Positions 1-6,490 of a stretch of 10,121 nucleotides of DNA are shown in pieces. Position 1 is the first letter of the stretch. The number at the start of each line of letters is the position of its first letter. The position numbers and the translations under genes were made by a program. The stretch covers positions 1 to 10,121 of the forward strand of contig JACCXR010000206.1 in the NCBI GenBank assembly GCA_013696915.1, given 5' to 3'. This stretch comes from Euzebyaceae bacterium (lineage in GTDB: Bacteria; Actinomycetota; Nitriliruptoria; Euzebyales; Egibacteraceae). Under the pieces are notes generated by a model. It searched no databases, was not told the DNA's origin, and saw nothing but the letters and a program-made list of their open reading frames with translations.

Positions 1-1004
1 CCGCCGCACGGGTCGTGCTGCTCGTGCTCGACGGCCTCGGCTGGACGGCGCTCGCCGACCGCCGGCACGCGCTACCGGAGCTCGGGGCGCTGCAGGGCGG
101 TGCCATCACCGCCGCCGCGCCGACCACCACCGCCGCCGGGCTGACCTCCATCGCCACCGGCTTCGTCCCCGCCGAGCACGGCGTCGTCGGCTACCGGATG
201 CGCGTCGCCGGGCAGGTGCTCAACGTGCTGCGGTGGCAGGTCCCGAAGGGCGGGGGGAAGCCCCCCGATCCCGCGCGCGTGCAGCCCGTGCCGCCGTTCC
301 TCGGCAAGTCCGTCCCGGTCGTGACCCGGGCGGAGTTCCGCGACACCGGCTTCACGACCGCGCACCTGCGCGACAGTCGGTTCGTCGGCTGGCAGACGAC
401 CTCGTCCCTGGTCGAGCACGTCCGCCGGCTGGTCGTCGCCGGCGGGCGCTTCGTCTACGCCTACTACGACGGCCTCGACAAGGTGGCGCACGCCTACGGA
501 CTCGCGAGCGGCTTCTTCGACGCGGAGCTCGCCGAGGTCGACCGGATGATCGGCCTGCTGCTCGACCGGCTGCCGGAGGACTGCGCGCTCGTCGTGACGG
601 CCGACCACGGCCAGGTCGACGTCGGGCCGGAGCGCATGCTGTCGCTCGCCGAGCTCGCCCCCCTCGTCCAGGCCTACTCGGGGGAGAGCCGGTTCCGCTC
701 GCTCCACGCGCGGCCGGGAGCGGCGGATGATCTGCTGGACGTCGCCCGCGCCTGCTTCGGCGAGCTCGCCTGGTTGTTCTCCCGCGACGAGCTCTTCGAC
801 GACGGGTGGCTCGGCGAGGGCGGATCGACCGAGGTCCGCCACCGGGTCGGCGACGTGGTCCTGGCGGCGCACGCCCCGGTGGGCTTCGCCGACCCCGACC
901 AGCCGAAGGAATCCGAGCTCGTGTCGCAGCACGGGAGTCTCACCCCCGACGAGGTCTTCGTCCCGCTGCTCGCGGCGCACGGGCGCGGGAGCGCGCGTCG
1001 TTGA
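1..1004 (+). CDS. Alkaline phosphatase superfamily phosphodiesterase/pyrophosphatase (5' partial)
   Basis: This is a member of the type I phosphodiesterase/nucleotide pyrophosphatase branch of the alkaline phosphatase superfamily, metal-dependent hydrolases of phosphoesters. The family motifs appear in order, numbered from the GTG at 15: VLDGLGW with a metal-binding Asp at residue 6; APTTTAAG, whose third Thr (residue 39) aligns with the family nucleophile; a TG..P..HGV segment; DGLDKVAHAYG with Asp and His metal ligands; and VTADHGQVDVG with the second metal site. The frame is open to the left edge and the three codons before the GTG read Ala-Ala-Arg, so the true start probably lies outside the window. 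The end is a TGA at 1002-1004. No signal peptide or membrane segment is visible in the part present. The substrate cannot be predicted. The superfamily assignment is firm; the precise reaction is not. Confidence 0.88.
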   Translation, partial: AARVVLLVLDGLGWTALADRRHALPELGALQGGAITAAAPTTTAAGLTSIATGFVPAEHGVVGYRMRVAGQVLNVLRWQVPKGGGKPPDPARVQPVPPFLGKSVPVVTRAEFRDTGFTTAHLRDSRFVGWQTTSSLVEHVRRLVVAGGRFVYAYYDGLDKVAHAYGLASGFFDAELAEVDRMIGLLLDRLPEDCALVVTADHGQVDVGPERMLSLAELAPLVQAYSGESRFRSLHARPGAADDLLDVARACFGELAWLFSRDELFDDGWLGEGGSTEVRHRVGDVVLAAHAPVGFADPDQPKESELVSQHGSLTPDEVFVPLLAAHGRGSARR

Positions 1005-1030
1005 CGCCCGGGCCATGCAGTACCTAGCGT
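1001..1030 (+). promoter_or_regulatory. Possible sigma70-type promoter for fdhE
   Basis: TTGACG at 1001-1006 overlaps the stop codon of the upstream phosphatase gene. After 18 bases comes TAGCGT at 1025-1030, which fits the TAnnnT pattern of a -10 box. This would give a transcript starting near 1037 and running into the fdhE leader. The assignment rests only on box similarity and position. Confidence 0.3.
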
Positions 1031-1078
1031 ACGGGCCTCGCGGTACCGGCCCAGCCCCCGCCAGACCGGAGAGTCGAC

Positions 1079-1108
1079 ATGAGGCGTGCGACCTCGGCGT
1101 GCCCGTGA
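1079..1108 (+). other. Nine-codon upstream ORF (MRRATSACP) overlapping a candidate fdhE start
   Basis: An ATG at 1079 sits five bases after a good Shine-Dalgarno-like GGAGAG (1068-1073). It opens a nine-codon frame ending in TGA at 1106-1108. That stop overlaps the GTG at 1105, a candidate fdhE start, as GTGA. This could be a short leader peptide coupling translation into fdhE. Alternatively, a one-base indel could have separated the true ATG start from the rest of fdhE. The sequence alone does not decide. Confidence 0.35.
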
Positions 1109-1983
1109 GGCCGTCGCAGGGAGGACCCGGCGAATTCGCCTGCCGGCTGCTCCGCGCCCGCGAGATCGCGTCGACGGGCGACCGGTCGCGGCAGGCGATG
1201 GTGCTCCACCTCGCCGTCTTGGAGCACCAGGTGGGGAGGACGACCGCCGCCCACGTCGTGAAGAGCGCCGAGCGGGCGAGCCTGCCCGCCGCCGAGCGTC
1301 GCGCCCAGGGCCGCTACCCGCTCCTCGCCCTCCACCGGCTCGTGGGCGCGGTCGTCTCCGAGATCGACCGGGCGGTGCGAGCGCTCCTCGCGGCCCTGCC
1401 GACGGGACTTCCGGCGGCGTTGGAGCAGTCGGGTCTGCACCTGATCGGCGCGACCGCGGACGAGCGCCGGCGCAGCGTGTCCGGATGGCTCTCCGGCGAC
1501 GGCCCGCCCCCTCCGGCGTCCGCGTTCTGGATCGTCGTCGCCGGCGCACCGCCGCTGGAGCTCGCGACCCGGGCCGTGCCAGGGCCGTCCCCCGGCGAGT
1601 GGGGGCGCCCCGCGTGCCCGTGGTGCGGCGGCACAGCCTGGCTGTCCCTGCTCACCGATGCGTCCGGAGCCCAGGCCGGCACCGCGAGACCGTGCCGGCG
1701 GCTCGTGTGCGGACGGTGTGCCGGGAGGTGGGCGTATCCGCTGCTCGCGTGCCCGGCGTGCGGTGAGCGCGACCCCCACCGCTCGCGGCCCTACGCGCTG
1801 TCCGGGCAGTCGTGGGTGCGCATAGACGCCTGCGAGGCCTGCCACAACTACATCAAGACCTTCGACCTGCGCGCCGACGGCGCGGAGGGCGTCGTGCCGT
1901 TCGTCGACGAACTCGTGACCGGCGGACTCGACCGCTGGGCGCAGGAGCGCGGTCTGCACCGTCGGGGGCGCCTGGCCAGCTGA
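1105..1983 (+). CDS. fdhE: FdhE-like formate dehydrogenase accessory protein
   Basis: The family helps assemble or activate molybdenum/tungsten formate dehydrogenases and acts in the cytoplasm. The C-terminal half carries four CxxC pairs, CPWC (about residues 171-174), CGRC, CPAC and CEAC, in the rubredoxin-like arrangement of FdhE. They are followed by the family-like segment NYIKTFDL and a closing segment ending near RRGRL. The N-terminal half is a less conserved helical region (LHLAVLEHQVGR). At about 292 residues it is close to the roughly 300 usual for the family. The start is uncertain. GTG codons at 1099 and 1105 are in frame, and 1105 overlaps the stop of a short ORF with a good ribosome site. 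An in-frame ATG at 1015 would add 30 residues but lies inside the putative promoter. No formate dehydrogenase subunit or fdhD lies in the window, so its partner must be elsewhere. Confidence 0.8.
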   Translation: MRPSQGGPGEFACRLLRAREIASTGDRSRQAMVLHLAVLEHQVGRTTAAHVVKSAERASLPAAERRAQGRYPLLALHRLVGAVVSEIDRAVRALLAALPTGLPAALEQSGLHLIGATADERRRSVSGWLSGDGPPPPASAFWIVVAGAPPLELATRAVPGPSPGEWGRPACPWCGGTAWLSLLTDASGAQAGTARPCRRLVCGRCAGRWAYPLLACPACGERDPHRSRPYALSGQSWVRIDACEACHNYIKTFDLRADGAEGVVPFVDELVTGGLDRWAQERGLHRRGRLAS

Positions 1984-2004
1984 ACCGGCCGATTCCAAGC
2001 GTCT

Positions 2005-2076
2005 CATGGCCGTCGCTGCCCGACGCGCCCCACCGAGGTCACGAGGATGCCTTCGCAGTCGTGAGGCGATTCACCG
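2005..2076. repeat. Intergenic structured repeat, copy 1
   Basis: This segment, 21 bases after the fdhE stop, matches 9705-9776. Over the first 41 positions 35 are identical without gaps, including a perfect 16-base core CCACCGAGGTCACGAG (2030-2045). The left part forms a hairpin, 2008-2015 with 2021-2029 and one bulged base (C2026). The right part forms a second, weaker hairpin, 2045-2056 with 2061-2072, containing two wobble pairs and two bulges. Pair C2011-G2025 corresponds to G9711-C9725 in the other copy, a compensatory change. No T-run follows, so it is not a classical intrinsic terminator. Function and strand are unknown. Confidence 0.65.
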
Positions 2077-2094
2077 TCTGAAAGAAGAAAGGGC

Positions 2095-2125
2095 TTGACA
2101 GCGAGACCATCGGTGTGCGTACGTT
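2095..2125 (+). promoter_or_regulatory. Promoter of the lacI-ABC-hydrolase operon
   Basis: A perfect TTGACA -35 box lies at 2095-2100. The best -10 candidate is TACGTT at 2120-2125, with a rather long 19-base spacer; GTACGT one base earlier gives 18. The -10 region abuts and overlaps the palindromic operator at 2125-2138, as expected for a repressible promoter. It is the only clear promoter found upstream of the tightly packed genes to 8512. Confidence 0.55.
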
Positions 2126-2138
2126 TTGATCGTTCAAA
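2125..2138. promoter_or_regulatory. LacI-family operator
   Basis: TTTGATCGTTCAAA is a near-perfect palindrome: five-base arms TTTGA/TCAAA, one mismatched pair, and a central CG. LacI-family repressors typically bind such even palindromes with a central CG, where the hinge-helix leucine intercalates. The site is 24 bases upstream of the lacI-type gene and overlaps its -10 region, so autoregulation of the operon is the simplest reading. No second copy was noticed. Confidence 0.7.
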
Positions 2139-2162
2139 TCCGCTCTGAGGCGAGGCGGTCCC

Positions 2163-3215
2163 ATGGCGCGGCACGGTCGGCTGATCACCAGCCCCCGGCA
2201 CGGTGCCGGCCGCGCGCCCACCGTGAACGACGTCGCCGAGGCGGCCGCCGTCTCGCGCCAGACGGTCTCGAACGTCGTGAACTCGCCTGAGCGGGTGCAC
2301 CCGCAGACCCGGGCGCGGGTCCAGGCGGCGATCGACGACCTTGGCTACCGCCCGAACCGGATGGCGCGCAACCTCCAGGCCCGCGCCTCGCGACTCGTCG
2401 GCTACCGCATCCCGGGGGGGAGCAGCGGCGGCAATCCGCTGCTCGACCGCTTCCTCCACGCGCTGACGGAAGCGGCCCGCGCCGACGGCTACCACCTGCT
2501 GCTGTTCACGCCCGACGACGAGCGCGACGAGGTCGACGCGCACGCCGACCTCGTGGCCACCGGCACCGTCGACGGCTTCGTGCTGAGCGAGACGGACTAC
2601 GGGGACTCCCGCGTGTCCTGGCTGAGCGAGCGCGGCGTGCCGTTCGTCGTGTTCGGCCGCACCAACATCGACGTGCCGTACAGCTGGGTGGACGTCGACG
2701 GCCGCACGGGGGTCGCGTCAGCCGTCGCCCACCTCGCCGCCCGGGGTCACCGCCGGATCGCGTTCATCGGATGGCCGGAGGGCTCGGCGACCGGCGACCG
2801 CCGGGCCGAGGGGTGGGTGACCGGCCTGACCGACGCGGGCCTCGGCGCCCCCGACCCGGCGCTCTGCGTGCGCGGCGAGGACGGCCCACGGACCGGTGCG
2901 GAAGCGCTCGATCACCTGCTCCGGCTCGCCGATCCCCCCACCGCGGTGGTCACGGCCAGCGACCTGATCGCCATCGGCGCGCTCGCCGCGGCGCGCACCA
3001 GGGGCGTGGAGGCCGGCGCCGCCCTCGGCGTCGTCGGCTTCGACGACAGCCCGGTGGCGCCCCACCTGCTGCCCCCGCTCACCAGCATCCGCCAACCGCT
3101 GGAGCAGGTCGGCCGCACGATCGTCGGCCTCCTCACCGCCCGAATCGCCGGCGCCGCGCCCGATCCCGACGGGGTTCTGCTCACGCCCGAACTCGTCGTC
3201 CGCCAGAGCTCATGA
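2163..3215 (+). CDS. LacI-family transcriptional regulator of a sugar operon
   Basis: A 350-residue repressor of the LacI/GalR family. Residues 20-72 form the DNA-binding head: TVNDVAEAAAVSRQTVSNVV is the helix-turn-helix, and YRPNRMARNLQ is the hinge helix with the leucine expected to insert into a CG-centred operator. The rest is a periplasmic-binding-protein-like sensor domain with typical segments such as VDGFVLSETD, GHRRIAFIGWPEG, VVGFDDSPVAPHLLPPLTSI and a QPLEQVGR-type end. The 18-residue extension before the head is short and basic. ATG 2163 is the only convincing start although its ribosome site is weak. It is first in an operon with a binding protein, two permeases and a glycosidase, so the ligand is probably the transported sugar or a breakdown product. 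The family is certain; the effector is unknown. Confidence 0.95.
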   Translation: MARHGRLITSPRHGAGRAPTVNDVAEAAAVSRQTVSNVVNSPERVHPQTRARVQAAIDDLGYRPNRMARNLQARASRLVGYRIPGGSSGGNPLLDRFLHALTEAARADGYHLLLFTPDDERDEVDAHADLVATGTVDGFVLSETDYGDSRVSWLSERGVPFVVFGRTNIDVPYSWVDVDGRTGVASAVAHLAARGHRRIAFIGWPEGSATGDRRAEGWVTGLTDAGLGAPDPALCVRGEDGPRTGAEALDHLLRLADPPTAVVTASDLIAIGALAAARTRGVEAGAALGVVGFDDSPVAPHLLPPLTSIRQPLEQVGRTIVGLLTARIAGAAPDPDGVLLTPELVVRQSS

Positions 3216-3234
3216 CCCAGACCCGTCACACGCA

Positions 3235-3240
3235 AAGGAG
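3235..3240 (+). promoter_or_regulatory. Strong ribosome binding site of the sugar-binding protein gene
   Basis: AAGGAG lies seven bases before the ATG at 3248. It is the best Shine-Dalgarno match in the operon, which fits the high expression usually needed for a binding protein relative to its permeases. Confidence 0.75.
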
Positions 3241-3247
3241 AGCCGAA

Positions 3248-4540
3248 ATGCCGTCCCGATGGCTGTTCCGCATCACCGCTCTGATCGCCGCCACGCTGCT
3301 CGCCGCCTGCTCGGGCGGGTCGGGCTTCCAGGAGGCGGACGCCCCGCCGGCCGACGAGACCGGCGGCGAGACCGCCGCCGGCGGCGAGACGGCTGGGGGT
3401 GAGACGGGCGCCGAGGGCGGGCAGACCCTGCAGCTGTGGGGCGCCGCATCCAGCCCCGCCGAGGACGCCGCGCTCCAGGCGATCGTCGACCAGTACAGCG
3501 AGGAGACCGGGAACACCGTCGAGCTCGTGTTCCAGCCGGAGTACGACACGACCCTGCAGACCGCCTTCGCGGGCGGCCAGCCGCCGGACGTCTTCTACGT
3601 CGGCGACCTGCGGCTGCCCGACCTCGCCGAGGCCGGCGTGCTCGCCCCCGCGGAGGGCATGATCGACGACCCCGACGACTTCTACCCCTCGCTCGTCGAG
3701 GCGATGAGCTACGACGGCACGTGGTACGCGCCGCCGAAGGACTTCTCCACGCTGGCGTTGGAGTACGACGTCGCCGCGCTCTCCGAGGCCGGCATCGAAC
3801 CGCCGACGACGTGGGAGGAGCTCGCCGCCGCCGCCGAAGCGCTCACGACCGAGGACCGCGTCGGGCTCGTCCTCGGCGCCGAGTACCCCCGCTGGGGCGC
3901 CTTCATGTTCCAGAACGGCGGCGCGGTGACCGACGAGGAGTTCACCGAGATGACGGTGAACTCGCCGGAGGTCACGGAGGCCTTCGAGTACCTCCAGGGC
4001 CTGTACGAGCAGGGCTACGCCGCCACGGCCACGGAGCTCGACGCCGGCTGGCCCGGGGAGGCCTTCGGCCAGGGCAAGGCCGCCATGACCATCGAGGGCA
4101 ACTGGATGGTCGGCTTCATGCGGGACACCTTCCCCGACGTCGAGTGGGCCGCCGCTCCGCTGCCCGAGGGTCCGGCCGGCCCGGGCACGTTCGCCTTCAC
4201 GGTCGGCTACGGGGTCGCAGCGAACGCCGCGAACCCCGACGCCTCGTGGGACCTCGTCAACTACCTCGTCGGCCCGGAGGCGATGCTCGAGTACACCAGC
4301 CAGTTCCCGGTGATGCCGTCGCGGCAGTCGATCGCGGACGACTGGCTGGAGGCCAACGAGGGCCTCGACCCGTTCCTCGAGGGCGCGGACTACGCCCACG
4401 CGTTCCAGTTCGTCCCGGGGTTCCAGGACGCCGTCGACACGCTGAACGACGGCATCCAGGGGGTGGCCGCCGGCAACCGGGAAATCGACCAGGTGCTGTC
4501 GTCGACCGAGCAGGCCGGCCAGGGCGTGCTGGGAGGATGA
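3248..4540 (+). CDS. ABC transporter sugar-binding lipoprotein
   Basis: A 430-residue extracellular solute-binding protein of family 1, the MalE-like carbohydrate group, which captures a sugar outside the membrane and delivers it to the permeases. The N-terminus is a lipoprotein signal: basic MPSRWLFR, a hydrophobic stretch, and lipobox LAAC with Cys21 as the lipidated residue. A Gly/Glu/Thr-rich linker with three GGET repeats tethers the domain to the membrane. The folded part starts near TLQLWGAASS and includes FQPEYDTTLQTAFAGGQPPD, GKAAMTIEGNWMV and PVMPSRQS, all typical of the family. The start is set by a strong ribosome site and the signal sequence. It follows lacI by 32 bases and its TGA overlaps the next gene's ATG. 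Specificity cannot be read from the sequence; an oligosaccharide is likely given the downstream hydrolase. Confidence 0.95.
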   Translation: MPSRWLFRITALIAATLLAACSGGSGFQEADAPPADETGGETAAGGETAGGETGAEGGQTLQLWGAASSPAEDAALQAIVDQYSEETGNTVELVFQPEYDTTLQTAFAGGQPPDVFYVGDLRLPDLAEAGVLAPAEGMIDDPDDFYPSLVEAMSYDGTWYAPPKDFSTLALEYDVAALSEAGIEPPTTWEELAAAAEALTTEDRVGLVLGAEYPRWGAFMFQNGGAVTDEEFTEMTVNSPEVTEAFEYLQGLYEQGYAATATELDAGWPGEAFGQGKAAMTIEGNWMVGFMRDTFPDVEWAAAPLPEGPAGPGTFAFTVGYGVAANAANPDASWDLVNYLVGPEAMLEYTSQFPVMPSRQSIADDWLEANEGLDPFLEGADYAHAFQFVPGFQDAVDTLNDGIQGVAAGNREIDQVLSSTEQAGQGVLGG

Positions 4541-5559
4541 ACGCGGTCCGCCGACGCCTGCAGACCAGCGAGGCCATCGCCGGCTGGGCCTTCGTCACCC
4601 CCGTCCTCATCGGGTTGGTGGTGTTCCTGATCGTGCCGATCCTCATGGCCCTGTGGATCAGCTTCCGGGACTGGAACGGCTTCACGCCCCCGGGGCAGTC
4701 GACGTTCGTGGGCGTGGACAACTACCGGGCGCTGCTGTTGGAGCAGGGGGTGAAGCGGTTCGACTTCGCCCTGGCGATACGCAACAACCTCTACTACGTG
4801 CTCGGGGTCGTGCCCACGCAGACCGCGATCGCCTTCCTGCTCGCCGTCGTCGTCAACCAGAAGTTCCTGCGCGGCAAGAGCTTCTTCCGCACCGCGTACT
4901 ACTTCCCGTCGATCACCAGCTCGATCGCGATCTCGCTGATCTTCATCTTCCTCTTCCAGCGCACCGGCGCGATCAACTTCCTGCTCAACCCCATCCTGGC
5001 CAGCGACAACATGAACTGGCTGGAGAACGCCAACGGCGTCTTCCACAACCTGTTCAGCGTCTTCGGCGTGACCACGCCGCCGACCTTCCTGGCCGAAAAC
5101 TCCGTCATGGGCCTCACGCTGTGGCAGTGGATCTCCGGCCCGAGCGTGACGATGTACGCGATCATGATCCTCGCCACGTGGACGACGCTGGGGACGCTCA
5201 TGCTCGTGTTCCTCGCCGGCCTCCAGGGCATCCCCAACGAGGTCGACGAGGCGACGATGGTCGACGGGGCCACGGCCTGGCAGCGGTTCCGCCACGTGAC
5301 GCTGCCGATGATGAAACCGACGCTGTTCTTCGTGCTCACGATCGGGTTGATCGGCACCTGGCAGGTCTTCGACCAGATCTTCGCCATCTCGGCGGGCGGG
5401 CCCCAGAAGACGACGCTCACGCCCGCCTACCTGGTCTATCGCGAGGGCTTCCGGGGCTCCTCCATGGGCACCGCCACGGCGGTCGCGTTCATCCTGTTCA
5501 TCATCATCATCGTCCTCACGCTGATCCAGCGCAGGGTCGTGAACCCCGACGAGGTGTGA
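4537..5559 (+). CDS. ABC sugar transporter permease, MalF type
   Basis: A 340-residue inner-membrane permease of the MalF/UgpA class (binding-protein-dependent transport inner membrane component). About six hydrophobic segments are visible, beginning with AFVTPVLIGLVVFLIVPIL and ending with AFILFIIIIVLTLI. The cytoplasmic EAA loop, NEVDEATMVDGATAWQRF followed by LPMMKP, starts near residue 234 and would dock onto the ATPase. An extracytoplasmic stretch of roughly 60 residues (NWLENANGVFHNLF region) lies before the core. Its ATG overlaps the stop of the binding-protein gene as ATGA. The GGGAGG directly abuts the ATG with no spacer, so translation probably depends on coupling. It should form a heterodimer with the next gene product. 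Confidence 0.95.
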   Translation: MNAVRRRLQTSEAIAGWAFVTPVLIGLVVFLIVPILMALWISFRDWNGFTPPGQSTFVGVDNYRALLLEQGVKRFDFALAIRNNLYYVLGVVPTQTAIAFLLAVVVNQKFLRGKSFFRTAYYFPSITSSIAISLIFIFLFQRTGAINFLLNPILASDNMNWLENANGVFHNLFSVFGVTTPPTFLAENSVMGLTLWQWISGPSVTMYAIMILATWTTLGTLMLVFLAGLQGIPNEVDEATMVDGATAWQRFRHVTLPMMKPTLFFVLTIGLIGTWQVFDQIFAISAGGPQKTTLTPAYLVYREGFRGSSMGTATAVAFILFIIIIVLTLIQRRVVNPDEV

Positions 5560-5569
5560 GGACGCACGC

Positions 5570-6484
5570 ATGAGCACCGACATCTCCACCAGTTCCCCCC
5601 AGCCCGCCACCGCCCCCGCCGCGGCAGCCGCGCCGGTCGACGCGGGGCAGCCGACGTGGAAGAGGATCGGCAAGCGCATCCTCGGCTACGCCGTCCTGAT
5701 CCTCTTCGCGCTGGCGTTCATCATGCCGTTCGCACTCGCTATCGCGACCTCGTTCAAGACGCGCGCGGAGGTGCAGGCCAACCCCCTCGGACTGATCCCG
5801 CAGCAGGTCACGTTCGAGGCCTACCGGGCGATGGCCGCCGTCGACCTCCCGCGCTGGGCGTTCAACTCCGCCGTCGTGACGACGTTCGTCACCCTCGGGC
5901 GGCTGTTCCTCGACAGCCTCGCCGGCTACGCGCTCGCCCGGCTGAAGTTCCCCGGCAGGGCCGCCGTCTTCGCCCTCGTCGTCGGCGTCCTGGCCGTGCC
6001 CGGGATCGTCCTGGCGATCCCCCGGTTCATCGTCCTCGGTCAGCTCGGCCTGCTGAACTCATACGCCGGGCTGATCCTGCCGCTCGCGGTCGACGCCTTC
6101 GGCATCTTCCTGATGAAGCAGTTCTTCGAGAGCATCCCGAAGGAGATGGAGGAGGCGGCGCGGATGGACGGCGCGACGATCTTCCAGACGTTCTGGCGCA
6201 TCATCCTGCCGCTCGCGGCGCCGGGTCTGATCGCCCTGACGATCCTGAGCTTCCAAGGCTCGTGGAACGAGTTCCTGCATCCTCTGATCGCGGCGCCGTC
6301 GGACCCGTCGCTGCGGACGCTCCCGGTCGGCCTCGCGCTGCTCCGCGGCGCGGGCGGCGAGCAGCTCGACTTCCCGCTCCTGATGGCCGGCTCCTTGCTC
6401 ACCACGATCCCGGTCGCGATCATCTTCTTCACCTTCCAGCGCTACTTCATCTCCGGGGTCGCCGCCTCCGGTGTCAAGGGGTGA
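5570..6484 (+). CDS. ABC sugar transporter permease, MalG type
   Basis: A 304-residue inner-membrane permease of the MalG/UgpE class, partner of the preceding MalF-type subunit. A Pro/Ala-rich cytoplasmic tail (about 25 residues) precedes the first membrane segment, GYAVLILFALAFIMPFALAI, followed by the family-typical ATSFKTRAEV. Further membrane segments follow. The EAA loop IPKEMEEAARMDGATIFQTF with ILPLAAP lies near residues 189-216. The C-terminal FQRYFISGVAASGVKG is the usual MalG-type ending. It starts 10 bases after the previous stop with only a weak ribosome site (TGAGGACG region). Its TGA at 6482-6484 is in the same reading frame as the downstream hydrolase. Confidence 0.95.
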   Translation: MSTDISTSSPQPATAPAAAAAPVDAGQPTWKRIGKRILGYAVLILFALAFIMPFALAIATSFKTRAEVQANPLGLIPQQVTFEAYRAMAAVDLPRWAFNSAVVTTFVTLGRLFLDSLAGYALARLKFPGRAAVFALVVGVLAVPGIVLAIPRFIVLGQLGLLNSYAGLILPLAVDAFGIFLMKQFFESIPKEMEEAARMDGATIFQTFWRIILPLAAPGLIALTILSFQGSWNEFLHPLIAAPSDPSLRTLPVGLALLRGAGGEQLDFPLLMAGSLLTTIPVAIIFFTFQRYFISGVAASGVKG

Positions 6485-6490
6485 CGGCTC

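Noticed and set aside
727..1014. Long upstream extension of the fdhE frame into the phosphatase gene
   Set aside because: It is simply an open alternative frame inside a gene with clear phosphatase motifs; its Ser/Arg/Pro-rich translation has no FdhE character.
2005..2076. The structured repeat as a Rho-independent terminator of fdhE
   Set aside because: No T-run follows either hairpin, and the second copy lies between divergent gene starts where a terminator makes little sense.
3355..3423. Tandem GGCGGCGAGAC-like units as a DNA repeat or microsatellite array
   Set aside because: They encode the GGET-rich flexible linker after the lipobox, a common feature of actinobacterial binding lipoproteins; no separate DNA role is needed.
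2912..4399. 495-codon open frame on the - strand opposite the binding-protein gene
   Set aside because: No recognisable domain and biased composition; the + strand encodes an evident lipoprotein with ribosome site and lipobox.
4390..5679. 429-codon open frame on the - strand opposite the MalF-type permease gene
   Set aside because: An antisense shadow rich in Asp/Glu/His/Arg; the + strand shows membrane segments and an EAA loop.
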